DNA from: Leptospira dzoumogneensis
GTDB lineage: Bacteria > Spirochaetota > Leptospiria > Leptospirales > Leptospiraceae
Assembly (NCBI RefSeq): GCF_004770895.1
Contig: NZ_RQHS01000019.1
Location: forward strand, 434,001-498,000
Direction of reading: 5' to 3'
DNA: 64,000 bases
The translations under genes and the position numbers were made by a program. The first letter of the stretch is position 1. Each line of letters opens with the position of its first letter. Shown here piece after piece: positions 47,181-55,830 of the stretch. The notes under the pieces were generated by a model that was given only the letters and a program-made list of their open reading frames with translations, did no database searches and was not told the origin of the DNA.

Positions 47181-48695
47181 TCAATCCCTGTCTTGAGAAT
47201 CGTCTTCTTCTTTATCATCTTCCGATTTTTTATGATCTCTGGTCCCGGCACGAGTTTCCAGAAAATTCTTAAAACCTTCGTCGGATCTGAACTTTTTAAA
47301 TGCCTTATCTTTTTCCGCAGATAACCAATAGGAAGATTTAATACTTCCTGATTTTTTGATATAGGACATTGTCCTTTCTTGGTCATTCTTTTCCGCGTAA
47401 CATTTTGCTAAGAGGTAGTAAGCTCCTGCAGAATCTTCTACCTTTTCTAGATGGGTAATCGCTTTTTCCACGTAACCTGTATAAAGATACGTTTTACCTA
47501 AGTAAAAATTATATTCTCTGATCTCTTCTTCGTCAGGTTGGACTGCATGGAAATATTTGAGAGCTTTTTCGTAGTTGCCGTTGTTCGTATAATATCTGGC
47601 GAGTTTTAAGATACCGTCGTAATATACGTCCGGAAGCTCTTTTAGTTCCGGATTTTCTTTTTCGATGGCGGCTCCGATCTCTTTCAGAAGATCATAACCT
47701 TCTTCTTTTTTGCCGATCTGTATCTTGCAGAGGCCGATATACATTCGTATCTCTCTGGTTTTTTCTCCATATTCAAGTGCTTTTTCGGCGGTTTTGATCG
47801 CGTTATCACAATCCTTTTGCTGCCATTTAATTTTGGTCAGACCGATCAAAGGAAGCACCGTATGTTTATTTGCATGTGCCTTTCTATAATACTTGGATGC
47901 TTCTTCGAAGTTTTTCTTTTTATGATACGCGGCCGCTTGGGTAAGATGTGTATAATAGAGTAATTTTTCCCTTTCGGAAGGGATCTTAGGTTCTATACGA
48001 TTTAGAACTACAAGAGCATCATCGTAATTTCCTACTCGAACGAGCAGGGCACCGTATTTATAGCCGTACTCCACATTCTCCGGTTCATTCTTCACTAATC
48101 CGGAAAGAATGGATTCTGACTTAACAAATTCTTTTTCATTATAATAAGCTAATGCAAGTCTCCAAAGGATCTCTTTGTTGTTAGGGTCTTGTTTTAATTT
48201 TTTTTCGAGACTGGAAACACTTTCCTGTTCCGGTTCTTCTTCATGATAAACAGGTTTGCGATAACTTCCACCGGAAGAATATCTTTCTTCTGCGGCAGCT
48301 CTGATCTTTTGTATATGAGAAAGTTCCGGATCGATCTTTAATAATCGATTGGAATAAGAGATCACTTCTCCGTAATCTCTTTGGTAATTATGATAAAGAA
48401 TGATCTTTGTAAGAGAGTTGACCAGATCCTTTTTTGGAAGATTTAAACTGACCGCTTTTTTGAACGCTTGGATGGATTTAGTATAATCTTTTTTGCTCTC
48501 ATAGATATAACCCATATACATCCAGGCCTCACCGGAAGAAGGGTTTCCATCGTTATATTTTTGGAATTGTTTGAGAGCCTCAGTGTAATCTTTTCTGGAA
48601 TAAGCTTTTTTACCTTCTTTCATATCTGCGAAGACAGAATTGGAAAAGAAGAATATATTAAAGCAAATCAGTAGAGAAAAGAAGGACTTACCCAT
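47181..48695 (-). CDS. Secreted TPR protein
   Basis: About 504 aa. Signal peptide (MGKSFFSLLICFNIFFFSNSVFA then DMKEG) followed by ten or so TPR repeats to the C-terminal acidic tail (KSEDDKEEDDSQDRD). I choose ATG at 48695 since it begins a clean signal peptide; the frame opens at ATG 48746. Periplasmic scaffold is likely; partner unknown. Confidence 0.82.
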   Translation of the reverse strand: MGKSFFSLLICFNIFFFSNSVFADMKEGKKAYSRKDYTEALKQFQKYNDGNPSSGEAWMYMGYIYESKKDYTKSIQAFKKAVSLNLPKKDLVNSLTKIILYHNYQRDYGEVISYSNRLLKIDPELSHIQKIRAAAEERYSSGGSYRKPVYHEEEPEQESVSSLEKKLKQDPNNKEILWRLALAYYNEKEFVKSESILSGLVKNEPENVEYGYKYGALLVRVGNYDDALVVLNRIEPKIPSEREKLLYYTHLTQAAAYHKKKNFEEASKYYRKAHANKHTVLPLIGLTKIKWQQKDCDNAIKTAEKALEYGEKTREIRMYIGLCKIQIGKKEEGYDLLKEIGAAIEKENPELKELPDVYYDGILKLARYYTNNGNYEKALKYFHAVQPDEEEIREYNFYLGKTYLYTGYVEKAITHLEKVEDSAGAYYLLAKCYAEKNDQERTMSYIKKSGSIKSSYWLSAEKDKAFKKFRSDEGFKNFLETRAGTRDHKKSEDDKEEDDSQDRD

Positions 48696-48806
48696 ACTAG
48701 TAAGACCTACATTTTCCCTCCGAATACTACAAAAGAAGGAAGGCATTTATCCAATTTTGGAAGAGAACGCCACGAATAAAGTGGAATTCTCGCCTTCCAA
48801 AAGGAA

Positions 48807-50420
48807 TTATTTATTTCCTAAAACCTCTGACTTTCTTTGAGCTAAGGCTCTTGCAGCTCTTAGATTCACACTCATGGTCGTAATTTGAGGATTTACGGAT
48901 AATCCTGTAGGATATACGGAAGCATCCATTACGAAAATATTCTTATGGCCGAAGAGTTGAAAATCCAAATCTACCGCACCTAGGTCGGGTGACTTAGCTG
49001 CTTGGATGGAACCATGAGGGTGAGCAGAACCGATCGCGATCTTTCCAGGCTCGATACTCTTGTCTAGTATCCAGTCGAACTTGGAATTTTTATCCACTGG
49101 GATTGGATCTAGAACATCAGGGAATGGGAATATGATCGCCTTTGCACCTGCGGCAACCTGCACTTCTGCGAGAGCCTTTAAACCTTTCAGTAAATTTTTA
49201 CCGTCGGTAGGAGTGATCTCGAAATAAACTTTCCTTCTTCCCAAAGACCATTTTACGGAAGCGTTTGCTTCTCCATCAGCTCCGTCACGAACTAGCACGA
49301 TACCGGCGCTCATATTCGGATACTTTTTCATAGCATCGAATTGTCTTTGTCCATAAAAAGGGATCAGTGAACTTGCTAATGTAGGACGGAAAGGTGCAAC
49401 TTCTAACCAATACCCGTAGCCTGTATTGTCTTGGTTATGACCGTCTTTGATCACTGCGGATTGAGGAGGCCCGGAGAACATATTGATCGTTTCGTCGAAG
49501 ATCGCAAAGTTCGTGCTTGTAGGATGGACTTTTAAATTTCTTCCGACCCAGTCGTTTCCTAATCCGGATCTTTGCAGCAATGCAGGACCTTCAATTGCAC
49601 CTGCGCTTACGATCACTACAGGAGCTTCGATCACTACTTTTTCCAAAATATTGCTCGGAGCCTTTTCATAAGGATCCGGAGTGAATTCTGCAACTACGGT
49701 TTTGATATCTCCGTCTTGGATGTACTGCGCTCTCATATTAGAGATTACAGTTGCACCTGCTTCGATCGCATCAGGGATCCAAGTTAAAAATGCGGATTGT
49801 TTTGCATTGATAGGACAGCCTAAGCCGCATCGGCCTAGACCGATACAGCCTCTATTATTATTCTTTAATACTTCAGGATGCAGACCTAATACTTTTCCAC
49901 CCTTCATAAGAGTGCTATTGTTTGCATTGATCAGATTCTGAGGGACTTCGTGGACACCGATCCTTTCATGGACTTCTGAAATATAAGAGTCCATTTCCTG
50001 TCTTCCGTAACCTTTCCAACCAAAACGGGAATCCCATTCGTTTGTCACGTAATCAGGAGGATAAAGAGAAGTTTGCCAGTTTACAGTGGTTGAACCTCCC
50101 ACGGTCCTTCCTTGTAAGATAGAAAGAGTTTGCTCTTCTGCGATGATAAATCCCGCATCTCTATACAATCTTGCTTGGGAAAGAAACTCGTCACCGGTGA
50201 ATTTTGCAGGAGTAAAATATCCGCCTTCTTCGATGAGTACTACTTTCCATCCTGCTTTTGCAAGAGTGGCAGCGACTACTGCTCCTCCCGCTCCGGAACC
50301 TATAATGACTGCTTCTGCCTGTAATTTCCAAACTCCGTCTTTGATACCTTTCTCTTTGATCAAAGATTCATGTTTATCCGGAGTGATGATCTCAGAATTT
50401 GCGTTAGGAATCCCGCCCAT
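48807..50420 (-). CDS. GMC family oxidoreductase
   Basis: A 537-aa FAD enzyme. N-terminal ADP-binding motif AVIIGSGAGGAVVAATLA with IEEGG, a GRTVGGSTTVNW region typical of GMC enzymes, and CGLGCPINAKQSAF, similar to long-chain-alcohol oxidases. The C-terminal catalytic pair is in SAHPHGS and VNPQITTM. Substrate may be a long-chain alcohol or sterol. It follows a small subunit gene by 5 bases. Confidence 0.88.
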   Translation of the reverse strand: MGGIPNANSEIITPDKHESLIKEKGIKDGVWKLQAEAVIIGSGAGGAVVAATLAKAGWKVVLIEEGGYFTPAKFTGDEFLSQARLYRDAGFIIAEEQTLSILQGRTVGGSTTVNWQTSLYPPDYVTNEWDSRFGWKGYGRQEMDSYISEVHERIGVHEVPQNLINANNSTLMKGGKVLGLHPEVLKNNNRGCIGLGRCGLGCPINAKQSAFLTWIPDAIEAGATVISNMRAQYIQDGDIKTVVAEFTPDPYEKAPSNILEKVVIEAPVVIVSAGAIEGPALLQRSGLGNDWVGRNLKVHPTSTNFAIFDETINMFSGPPQSAVIKDGHNQDNTGYGYWLEVAPFRPTLASSLIPFYGQRQFDAMKKYPNMSAGIVLVRDGADGEANASVKWSLGRRKVYFEITPTDGKNLLKGLKALAEVQVAAGAKAIIFPFPDVLDPIPVDKNSKFDWILDKSIEPGKIAIGSAHPHGSIQAAKSPDLGAVDLDFQLFGHKNIFVMDASVYPTGLSVNPQITTMSVNLRAARALAQRKSEVLGNK

Positions 50421-50425
50421 AGTTC

Positions 50426-50929
50426 TTAACCTTTATATCCCACTAGTTCGTTATAATCTTTTTCCATAGAAACTAAGAAGAAGGACAACTGGCGCATGAT
50501 ATTATAAGCACCTCTTTTCAAAGATAAGGAAGAGTTTTTCCAGGAAAGAAGTCGTTTCTCTCTATCTTCTTTGGAAAGCCCCACCATAGAGGTGAAAGAA
50601 AAATCCAAAGCGAGAGAAACAAGAGAAGATCCAGGCAAGAATGCCAATAATTTTAAAACGGATTCCGTATCGATAGGATAAGGATGACCGTAGATGTATT
50701 TATCCGCAGCCACTCCTAAGTCGAATCCTTGGATTGGATTTCCTACCAGGAAAACTTCTTCCAAAGATTTGAAAGCGAGGTATTCAGAATCACTCAATCC
50801 ATGCAGCTTAGGAATAGATCCAGGTTTGCAGGAAGCTTGAGGAACTAGGATAGCCGAGATGGCCGCCGTTTTGAACAAAAACTTTAGAAAGCGACTACGA
50901 GAAACTTTCTCATCCAGAAACGATTCCAA
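50426..50929 (-). CDS. Gluconate 2-dehydrogenase subunit 3-like lipoprotein
   Basis: A 167-aa protein resembling the small subunit (gluconate_2-dh3 family) found next to GMC dehydrogenases. The N-terminus SRSRFLKFLFKTAAISAILV resembles a Tat signal, ending in a possible lipobox PQASC. The subunit usually helps export or anchor its FAD partner. Five bases upstream of the GMC gene. Confidence 0.78.
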   Translation of the reverse strand: MESFLDEKVSRSRFLKFLFKTAAISAILVPQASCKPGSIPKLHGLSDSEYLAFKSLEEVFLVGNPIQGFDLGVAADKYIYGHPYPIDTESVLKLLAFLPGSSLVSLALDFSFTSMVGLSKEDREKRLLSWKNSSLSLKRGAYNIMRQLSFFLVSMEKDYNELVGYKG

Positions 50930-51002
50930 TTCTAACTCCTAAACTTTGTTCGAAAAAACAAAGTTTGCCGTAACGAATGTTCTGGAATATGTTCGACTTT
51001 GT

Positions 51003-53549
51003 CTATCCTTTCTTTTGGAATTTTTTCATCTTCACGTAAATTTTAATTTCTTCAAAATCAATTCTATCTAATTCAACAGGAAAGGTTTCACCTAATGAAT
51101 ATTGTTTGGTATATTTTTTAGAATAGAATGTGAAGTCTGTCTCTGCTTGTAGCTCACCTTCGTCGGTAAATTCAATCGCAGGAATGATCGCTTCTACCGG
51201 AGGATTATTCAATTCTACAAACGCAACTGCCGCTTTGAACCCTACAAGAGTCGCGGTAAATTCTTTGATCCCTGTTTTTTCTAAGAACCTGCAGGCCTTG
51301 AGTTTATAATAATCTCTTTCAGAATCCGTAGCCTTTCTTTCTTCGTGAGAAGTATGAAGACCCATCACTTTGATATCTTCTTCTGAATAAGGTTCTTGTT
51401 CGGAGATTAGGATACTTTCTAAAACCCTATGACAAACCAAGTCAGGGTAACGACGAATAGGAGAAGTGAAATGGCAATAGTCTTTGAAACCCAATCCCCA
51501 ATGCCCCAGATATTCTCCCGAATAATATGCCTGCATAAAACTTCTCAAAAGAGAAATATTGAACAGACGCTCCGAAGGACTTCCTTCAATCACTTGTAGA
51601 ACATGTCGAATGGATTCGTAGTTTGTATCCTGTAGCTGAGCATTGACCCCGTTCAATCTTAAGAAAGAATTCAACATCTCCAGTTTTTCAACATCCATCG
51701 GTTCGTGTACACGATACAAAGTAGGTCTTTCTTTTTTACGAATATACTCTGCTACTTTTATGTTTGCAGATAGCATAAATTCTTCGATCAGGATATGAGC
51801 CTGTAGTCTGTCCACAGGTTTGATCTCTACCACATTATGTTCAGAGTCAGTGACTACCTTTGTCTCTTTCAGATTCAGATCCACTCTTCCGGAATTGAGT
51901 CTTCTTTTGCGAAGAATGTCCGCAAATTTCATCATTTGGAAGATCCAATTCTTAGGATCTCCGGATTTGATCTCTTCTTCTGCTCGATTATAAGTGTATC
52001 TTTCTTCTACCTTAATTATGGATTTATAGAACTTAGCATGAAAGATTGTTCCGCTCCAATCCGCTTCCATCTCCACTGTGAATGCCAGTCGATTCTTCTT
52101 GGCCACAAGACTACAAAGATTTTCAGAAAGTTCAGGCGGAAGCATAGGAACCACTCTACTTCCCAAATAAACGGAAGTTGCTCTTGTGTATGCCTCTATA
52201 TCCAGATCGGAACCTGGCTGCACGTAATGAGAAACGTCTGCTATATGAACGTAGAATCTGATCTTCTTCCCTTCATCTATAAAGGAAATTGCATCGTCAA
52301 AGTCCTTGGAATATTCCCCGTCTATAGTGATGGATTTGAGCTCTCTCAAGTCCACTCTGGAGTTCCAATTGTCGACTGTGGATTCATCCACCTCGTCAGG
52401 AAGTTCTTCCAATTTTACTTCCTCAGGATAGAGGATAGTATAATTGTACTTCATCAGCATTCTCATCAGATCCGTATCTTCTTTTGTATCCGACTCGAAA
52501 CGAACAAAGTGAGCTTCGTATAGATTTTTTTCGTGATCAGAATCCTGCTTTAAGGTAACGATCAAAACATCTCCTATATTGATCTCATCTTGTAGATCCT
52601 GGAGTAATGTTTTGCGGGGAAGGAAACCTTCTTTCAGATCTCCTTCCATATCTAAGAAGGTCCCGACTATAAATTTATAATCCTTTTCAGTGACCTTCAT
52701 TCTATAAAGTTCACGGCCTCTGCGGAGAACGGAGACAACTTCTCCTTCTAATTTTCCTTTGCGGCCGATTCCTGTAGGAAGAATTTCCACAAGGTCACCT
52801 TGTATCGCAGAAGAAGTATATTGGCTCGGAACGAATACTTCGGTTCCAGTAGTCAGTTTTACGAATCCGTCTCCCTTTTTACTTAAAGAGATAGTTCCGC
52901 TTAAGGTTTGGTTGGGACGAACTATGATATTCTTTTTTTGGATCTCTATCAGGCCTTCTTTTTCGAAAAAGATCAAAACTTCTTCCGCAGAACGTTTTTG
53001 TTCTTGGGCTTCCCATTTTTCTCTCCTGAAACCTTTTTTCTGTCCCGCATGAGCGATAAACTTAGAATAAATCTCCTGCATAGAGAGAACCTTTCCGGCT
53101 TTAGATCGGAAAAATTTTAGAAGTTTTCTGCCAGGTTCATTCTCTCTTTCCCAATCATGACTTCCGAATTTTCTATCATAAAACTTGGGCTTTGATGCTG
53201 GAACATGAGATTCCGGTTTGGATTCTTTATTAAACTTAGGAGCCTTAAATTCTTTTTCTTTTTTAGGTGGAGAAGGGACCGGAGGCGGATCAAATTTCTG
53301 GATCTTTTGGTCTCGTGAAGTTTTTTTCTCCACAGGAAAAATTTCGAACTCGGAAGAACGAGAAGACTTATGATCTTTTTTCTTTTTGGAGACCTTCTCC
53401 TTTGCTTCTCTGATCTTTTTTCTTAGATCATTCTCTTCTGAGGTTTTTGAAACAGATCTTTTAGATCCTTTGATCTTTTCACTATTGTCTTTGGTTTTTG
53501 TTTTTTTCTTTGTTTGTATTTGTTTAACCATTTTCTTTTTTTGTGTCAT
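51003..53549 (-). CDS. rnr: Ribonuclease R
   Basis: Processive 3'-5' exoribonuclease, 848 aa. A lysine-rich N-terminal extension of about 125 residues precedes a helix-turn-helix domain (about 140-210), cold-shock-like domains, the RNB domain with TIDGEYSKDFDDAISF catalytic aspartates and CHFTSPIRRYPDL, and a C-terminal S1 domain. The ATG overlaps the tsaB stop by ATGA. It is part of the hslO-tsaE-tsaB-rnr run. Confidence 0.93.
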   Translation of the reverse strand: MTQKKKMVKQIQTKKKTKTKDNSEKIKGSKRSVSKTSEENDLRKKIREAKEKVSKKKKDHKSSRSSEFEIFPVEKKTSRDQKIQKFDPPPVPSPPKKEKEFKAPKFNKESKPESHVPASKPKFYDRKFGSHDWERENEPGRKLLKFFRSKAGKVLSMQEIYSKFIAHAGQKKGFRREKWEAQEQKRSAEEVLIFFEKEGLIEIQKKNIIVRPNQTLSGTISLSKKGDGFVKLTTGTEVFVPSQYTSSAIQGDLVEILPTGIGRKGKLEGEVVSVLRRGRELYRMKVTEKDYKFIVGTFLDMEGDLKEGFLPRKTLLQDLQDEINIGDVLIVTLKQDSDHEKNLYEAHFVRFESDTKEDTDLMRMLMKYNYTILYPEEVKLEELPDEVDESTVDNWNSRVDLRELKSITIDGEYSKDFDDAISFIDEGKKIRFYVHIADVSHYVQPGSDLDIEAYTRATSVYLGSRVVPMLPPELSENLCSLVAKKNRLAFTVEMEADWSGTIFHAKFYKSIIKVEERYTYNRAEEEIKSGDPKNWIFQMMKFADILRKRRLNSGRVDLNLKETKVVTDSEHNVVEIKPVDRLQAHILIEEFMLSANIKVAEYIRKKERPTLYRVHEPMDVEKLEMLNSFLRLNGVNAQLQDTNYESIRHVLQVIEGSPSERLFNISLLRSFMQAYYSGEYLGHWGLGFKDYCHFTSPIRRYPDLVCHRVLESILISEQEPYSEEDIKVMGLHTSHEERKATDSERDYYKLKACRFLEKTGIKEFTATLVGFKAAVAFVELNNPPVEAIIPAIEFTDEGELQAETDFTFYSKKYTKQYSLGETFPVELDRIDFEEIKIYVKMKKFQKKG

Positions 53550-54235
53550 GTATAATATACCTTAGGCTTATCATCAGCGTAAGTTCCTCTCAGATAATTC
53601 GGAACCAATTGTAAATACGAATGATCCTCCGGCTTAGATAACGCCTTTTTGATCTCGCTGGACTTCTCCAATATACTCGCTTCCGGCGAAGGAAGATTTT
53701 CTTTCATATTTGTTCCCGCAAAAAATTCGGGAGAGTCGCTGAACTTAATTCCGGTAAGATAAGAGCCTATCCTATCTTCCGGGATGGTTTCCGGAATCAG
53801 ATCCGGAGCAATATCCAAGGTGCCCCAATAACCTCTGGAGTCCCTTAGACCGAAATAAACTTTTCCTTGTTTCGCTTCTATTCCTACACAAACGGGAGAT
53901 TCTGATTCCGCATAATATTGGCAGGTGTACAATTCTAAACTATCAATTCCTAAAACCGGAATATTCCAGATCTGTGAAAAGTTCCGAGCGGTAGCCACTG
54001 AAATCCTAATCCCGGTAAAAGATCCGGGACCGGTCGCTGTTACTATTATATCAGGCTTTTCCCAATTAGAAACCTTCAAACAATTAGAAATTTCTTTAAT
54101 AAGTAAGAGAGAAGATTCTCTATTATGCAATTCCCTGTACTCTGAAAGTTTTTCTAATTTGCCATCTTCCGTTTTAAGATAACATCCCACTAAGATCCAA
54201 GAGTTTGTAGCATCGAAGAATAATATTTTAGTCAT
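53546..54235 (-). CDS. tsaB: tRNA threonylcarbamoyladenosine biosynthesis protein TsaB
   Basis: A 229-aa ASKHA-fold partner of TsaD in t6A37 modification. Beginning MTKILFFDATNSW, with ATGPGSFTGIRISVATARN as the YeaZ signature. ATG at 54235 overlaps the tsaE stop by ATGA; the frame extends to 54289 but inside tsaE. No tsaD in the window. Confidence 0.92.
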   Translation of the reverse strand: MTKILFFDATNSWILVGCYLKTEDGKLEKLSEYRELHNRESSLLLIKEISNCLKVSNWEKPDIIVTATGPGSFTGIRISVATARNFSQIWNIPVLGIDSLELYTCQYYAESESPVCVGIEAKQGKVYFGLRDSRGYWGTLDIAPDLIPETIPEDRIGSYLTGIKFSDSPEFFAGTNMKENLPSPEASILEKSSEIKKALSKPEDHSYLQLVPNYLRGTYADDKPKVYYT

Positions 54236-54792
54236 ATGATTTTCTCCGATTTTAGGAAGGACGTAATCTCTAGATCGGACCTTCTCCATTCTTCTCCCAA
54301 AAACTCGATCTGCAGATTTCTGGTGTCCTCGTCTGCTTCTTCCAAATCGATCTTGATACGGAATTTTCTGTCTTTAAATTCAAGCTCTGCTTTTTCCCAC
54401 CATTCTATCAGAGAAATCCCTTTACCGTTCCAATATTCTTCAAATCCAAGATCAGGAATTTCCTCGGAAGAACCGATCCGATACAGATCAAAATGAAAGA
54501 TCTCTAATGGATCTCCCAATTGGTTTTGGATCTCCGGAAATGGATACTCATTCATCAAAGTATAAGTAGGAGAATTTACAAATAGTTTGGATTTGTCCAA
54601 TCCAGGCCTTAATTCATCCAATAGAGCTTTTACTAGTTTAGAAACGAATGTGGTTTTGCCGGAGCCCATTTTTCCGGAAAGAAGAACTAGGGGAAATTTT
54701 CCTTCTTTCCAGACAGATGCGAGAATTCCCGTAAGTTTTGAGACAGGGATTTCTATAGAATCTAAGGTAAGATTTTCAAACCGTCCTAACAT
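54232..54792 (-). CDS. tsaE: tRNA threonylcarbamoyladenosine biosynthesis protein TsaE
   Basis: ATPase of t6A synthesis, 186 aa. P-loop SGKMGSGKTTFV near residues 39-50 and the later HFDLYRI segment that follows NSPTYTL, both family hallmarks. Longer than most TsaE (about 150 aa) by a C-terminal extension. Lies 8 bases after hslO and overlaps tsaB. Confidence 0.93.
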   Translation of the reverse strand: MLGRFENLTLDSIEIPVSKLTGILASVWKEGKFPLVLLSGKMGSGKTTFVSKLVKALLDELRPGLDKSKLFVNSPTYTLMNEYPFPEIQNQLGDPLEIFHFDLYRIGSSEEIPDLGFEEYWNGKGISLIEWWEKAELEFKDRKFRIKIDLEEADEDTRNLQIEFLGEEWRRSDLEITSFLKSEKII

Positions 54793-54800
54793 TCTATTTC

Positions 54801-55658
54801 TTAAAATAACTCTAAGACCTCTGCTTTTGGAAATCTATAGATGGAATTACAGAATTCGCAGGTGACTTCGATCTGTCCTTGCTCTTCTGCGATATCCATT
54901 GCTTCTTCTTTTCCTAAATTTTGGATCAGTTCCTTGATCTTCTGTTCGGAACAATCACATCTGTATTCAGGTCTTCCTGTTGCCAAGATCTCGAATTTTG
55001 TATTCCAAGAAGATTGCAAAATTTCTAATGCTTGGGAAACGGTTCCTTCGTAAACTTTGGATTTTTCCTCTTCTAATTTTCCGGCTAATTCTCTGACTGC
55101 ATCTATATGTTCCCGTCTTGCTTCCGGCAATGCTTGTAAGAATAGACCTTTGATCCTCCAATGCAAACCTTCTAATTTAATATAAGCTACTAAGAAGGAA
55201 GGAACCTGCTCCGAGTCTCTCAAATAGTTTTCGATATTTGCTTCGAAACTTTGGTTTCTGAAAGGAACGATGGATTGATAGATACATTCTCCGTCTTTCC
55301 AACGGAATACTTTTAAAATCCCTAAATTTTCCTCTGAGATCTGTCCGGATTCTATATCTTCTTCCGGGCGATGTCTTAGAGTTGCCTTTAACTTTCCGTC
55401 ACGAGTGCTATAAGCTAAAACTGAATGTATTTCAGTATCATCATAAAAGCGGATTTGAACGCTTACCTTTGTATCTTCTTTCACTAGATCCGCTAAGAAG
55501 AATGCGGCAAGCATCGTCCTTGCCAAAAGTTCCGTACCTGCATCATCGAAACCGTGTAAGTTAGACGCTGCGGTTACTGCGTAAGAAATTTCGGCTGAGG
55601 AAAAACGAAAGTGAACGTCGGGAAGGATCCCATAATGGTATATATCGTGATTTTCCAT
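54801..55658 (-). CDS. hslO: 33 kDa chaperonin Hsp33
   Basis: Redox-activated holdase chaperone, 285 aa. The C-terminal zinc switch has CDC followed, about 30 residues later, by CEFC. The N-terminal substrate domain is of the HslO type (RFSSAEISYAVTAAS). Probably first gene of a run with tsaE, tsaB and rnr. The start ATG is at 55658. Confidence 0.9.
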   Translation of the reverse strand: MENHDIYHYGILPDVHFRFSSAEISYAVTAASNLHGFDDAGTELLARTMLAAFFLADLVKEDTKVSVQIRFYDDTEIHSVLAYSTRDGKLKATLRHRPEEDIESGQISEENLGILKVFRWKDGECIYQSIVPFRNQSFEANIENYLRDSEQVPSFLVAYIKLEGLHWRIKGLFLQALPEARREHIDAVRELAGKLEEEKSKVYEGTVSQALEILQSSWNTKFEILATGRPEYRCDCSEQKIKELIQNLGKEEAMDIAEEQGQIEVTCEFCNSIYRFPKAEVLELF

Positions 55659-55830
55659 GCAATGTTAGGATTCCCGACCTTGTAGGACGAGGTTCTAATC
55701 TATTCTCCCTGAATCGTATCGAAAAGACAGTATTTTTTCCGAATTTCGATGGGATTTAACGGTTTTCTTTCTGGAAAGATCTTCCCTCAACAGGATCATC
55801 GTCTCTACCTTTTTAACATGCGAGGACCGA

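Noticed and set aside
51837..52523. A 228-codon plus-strand frame
   Set aside because: It is entirely antisense to RNase R, which is clearly coding, and has no ribosome-binding site or family.
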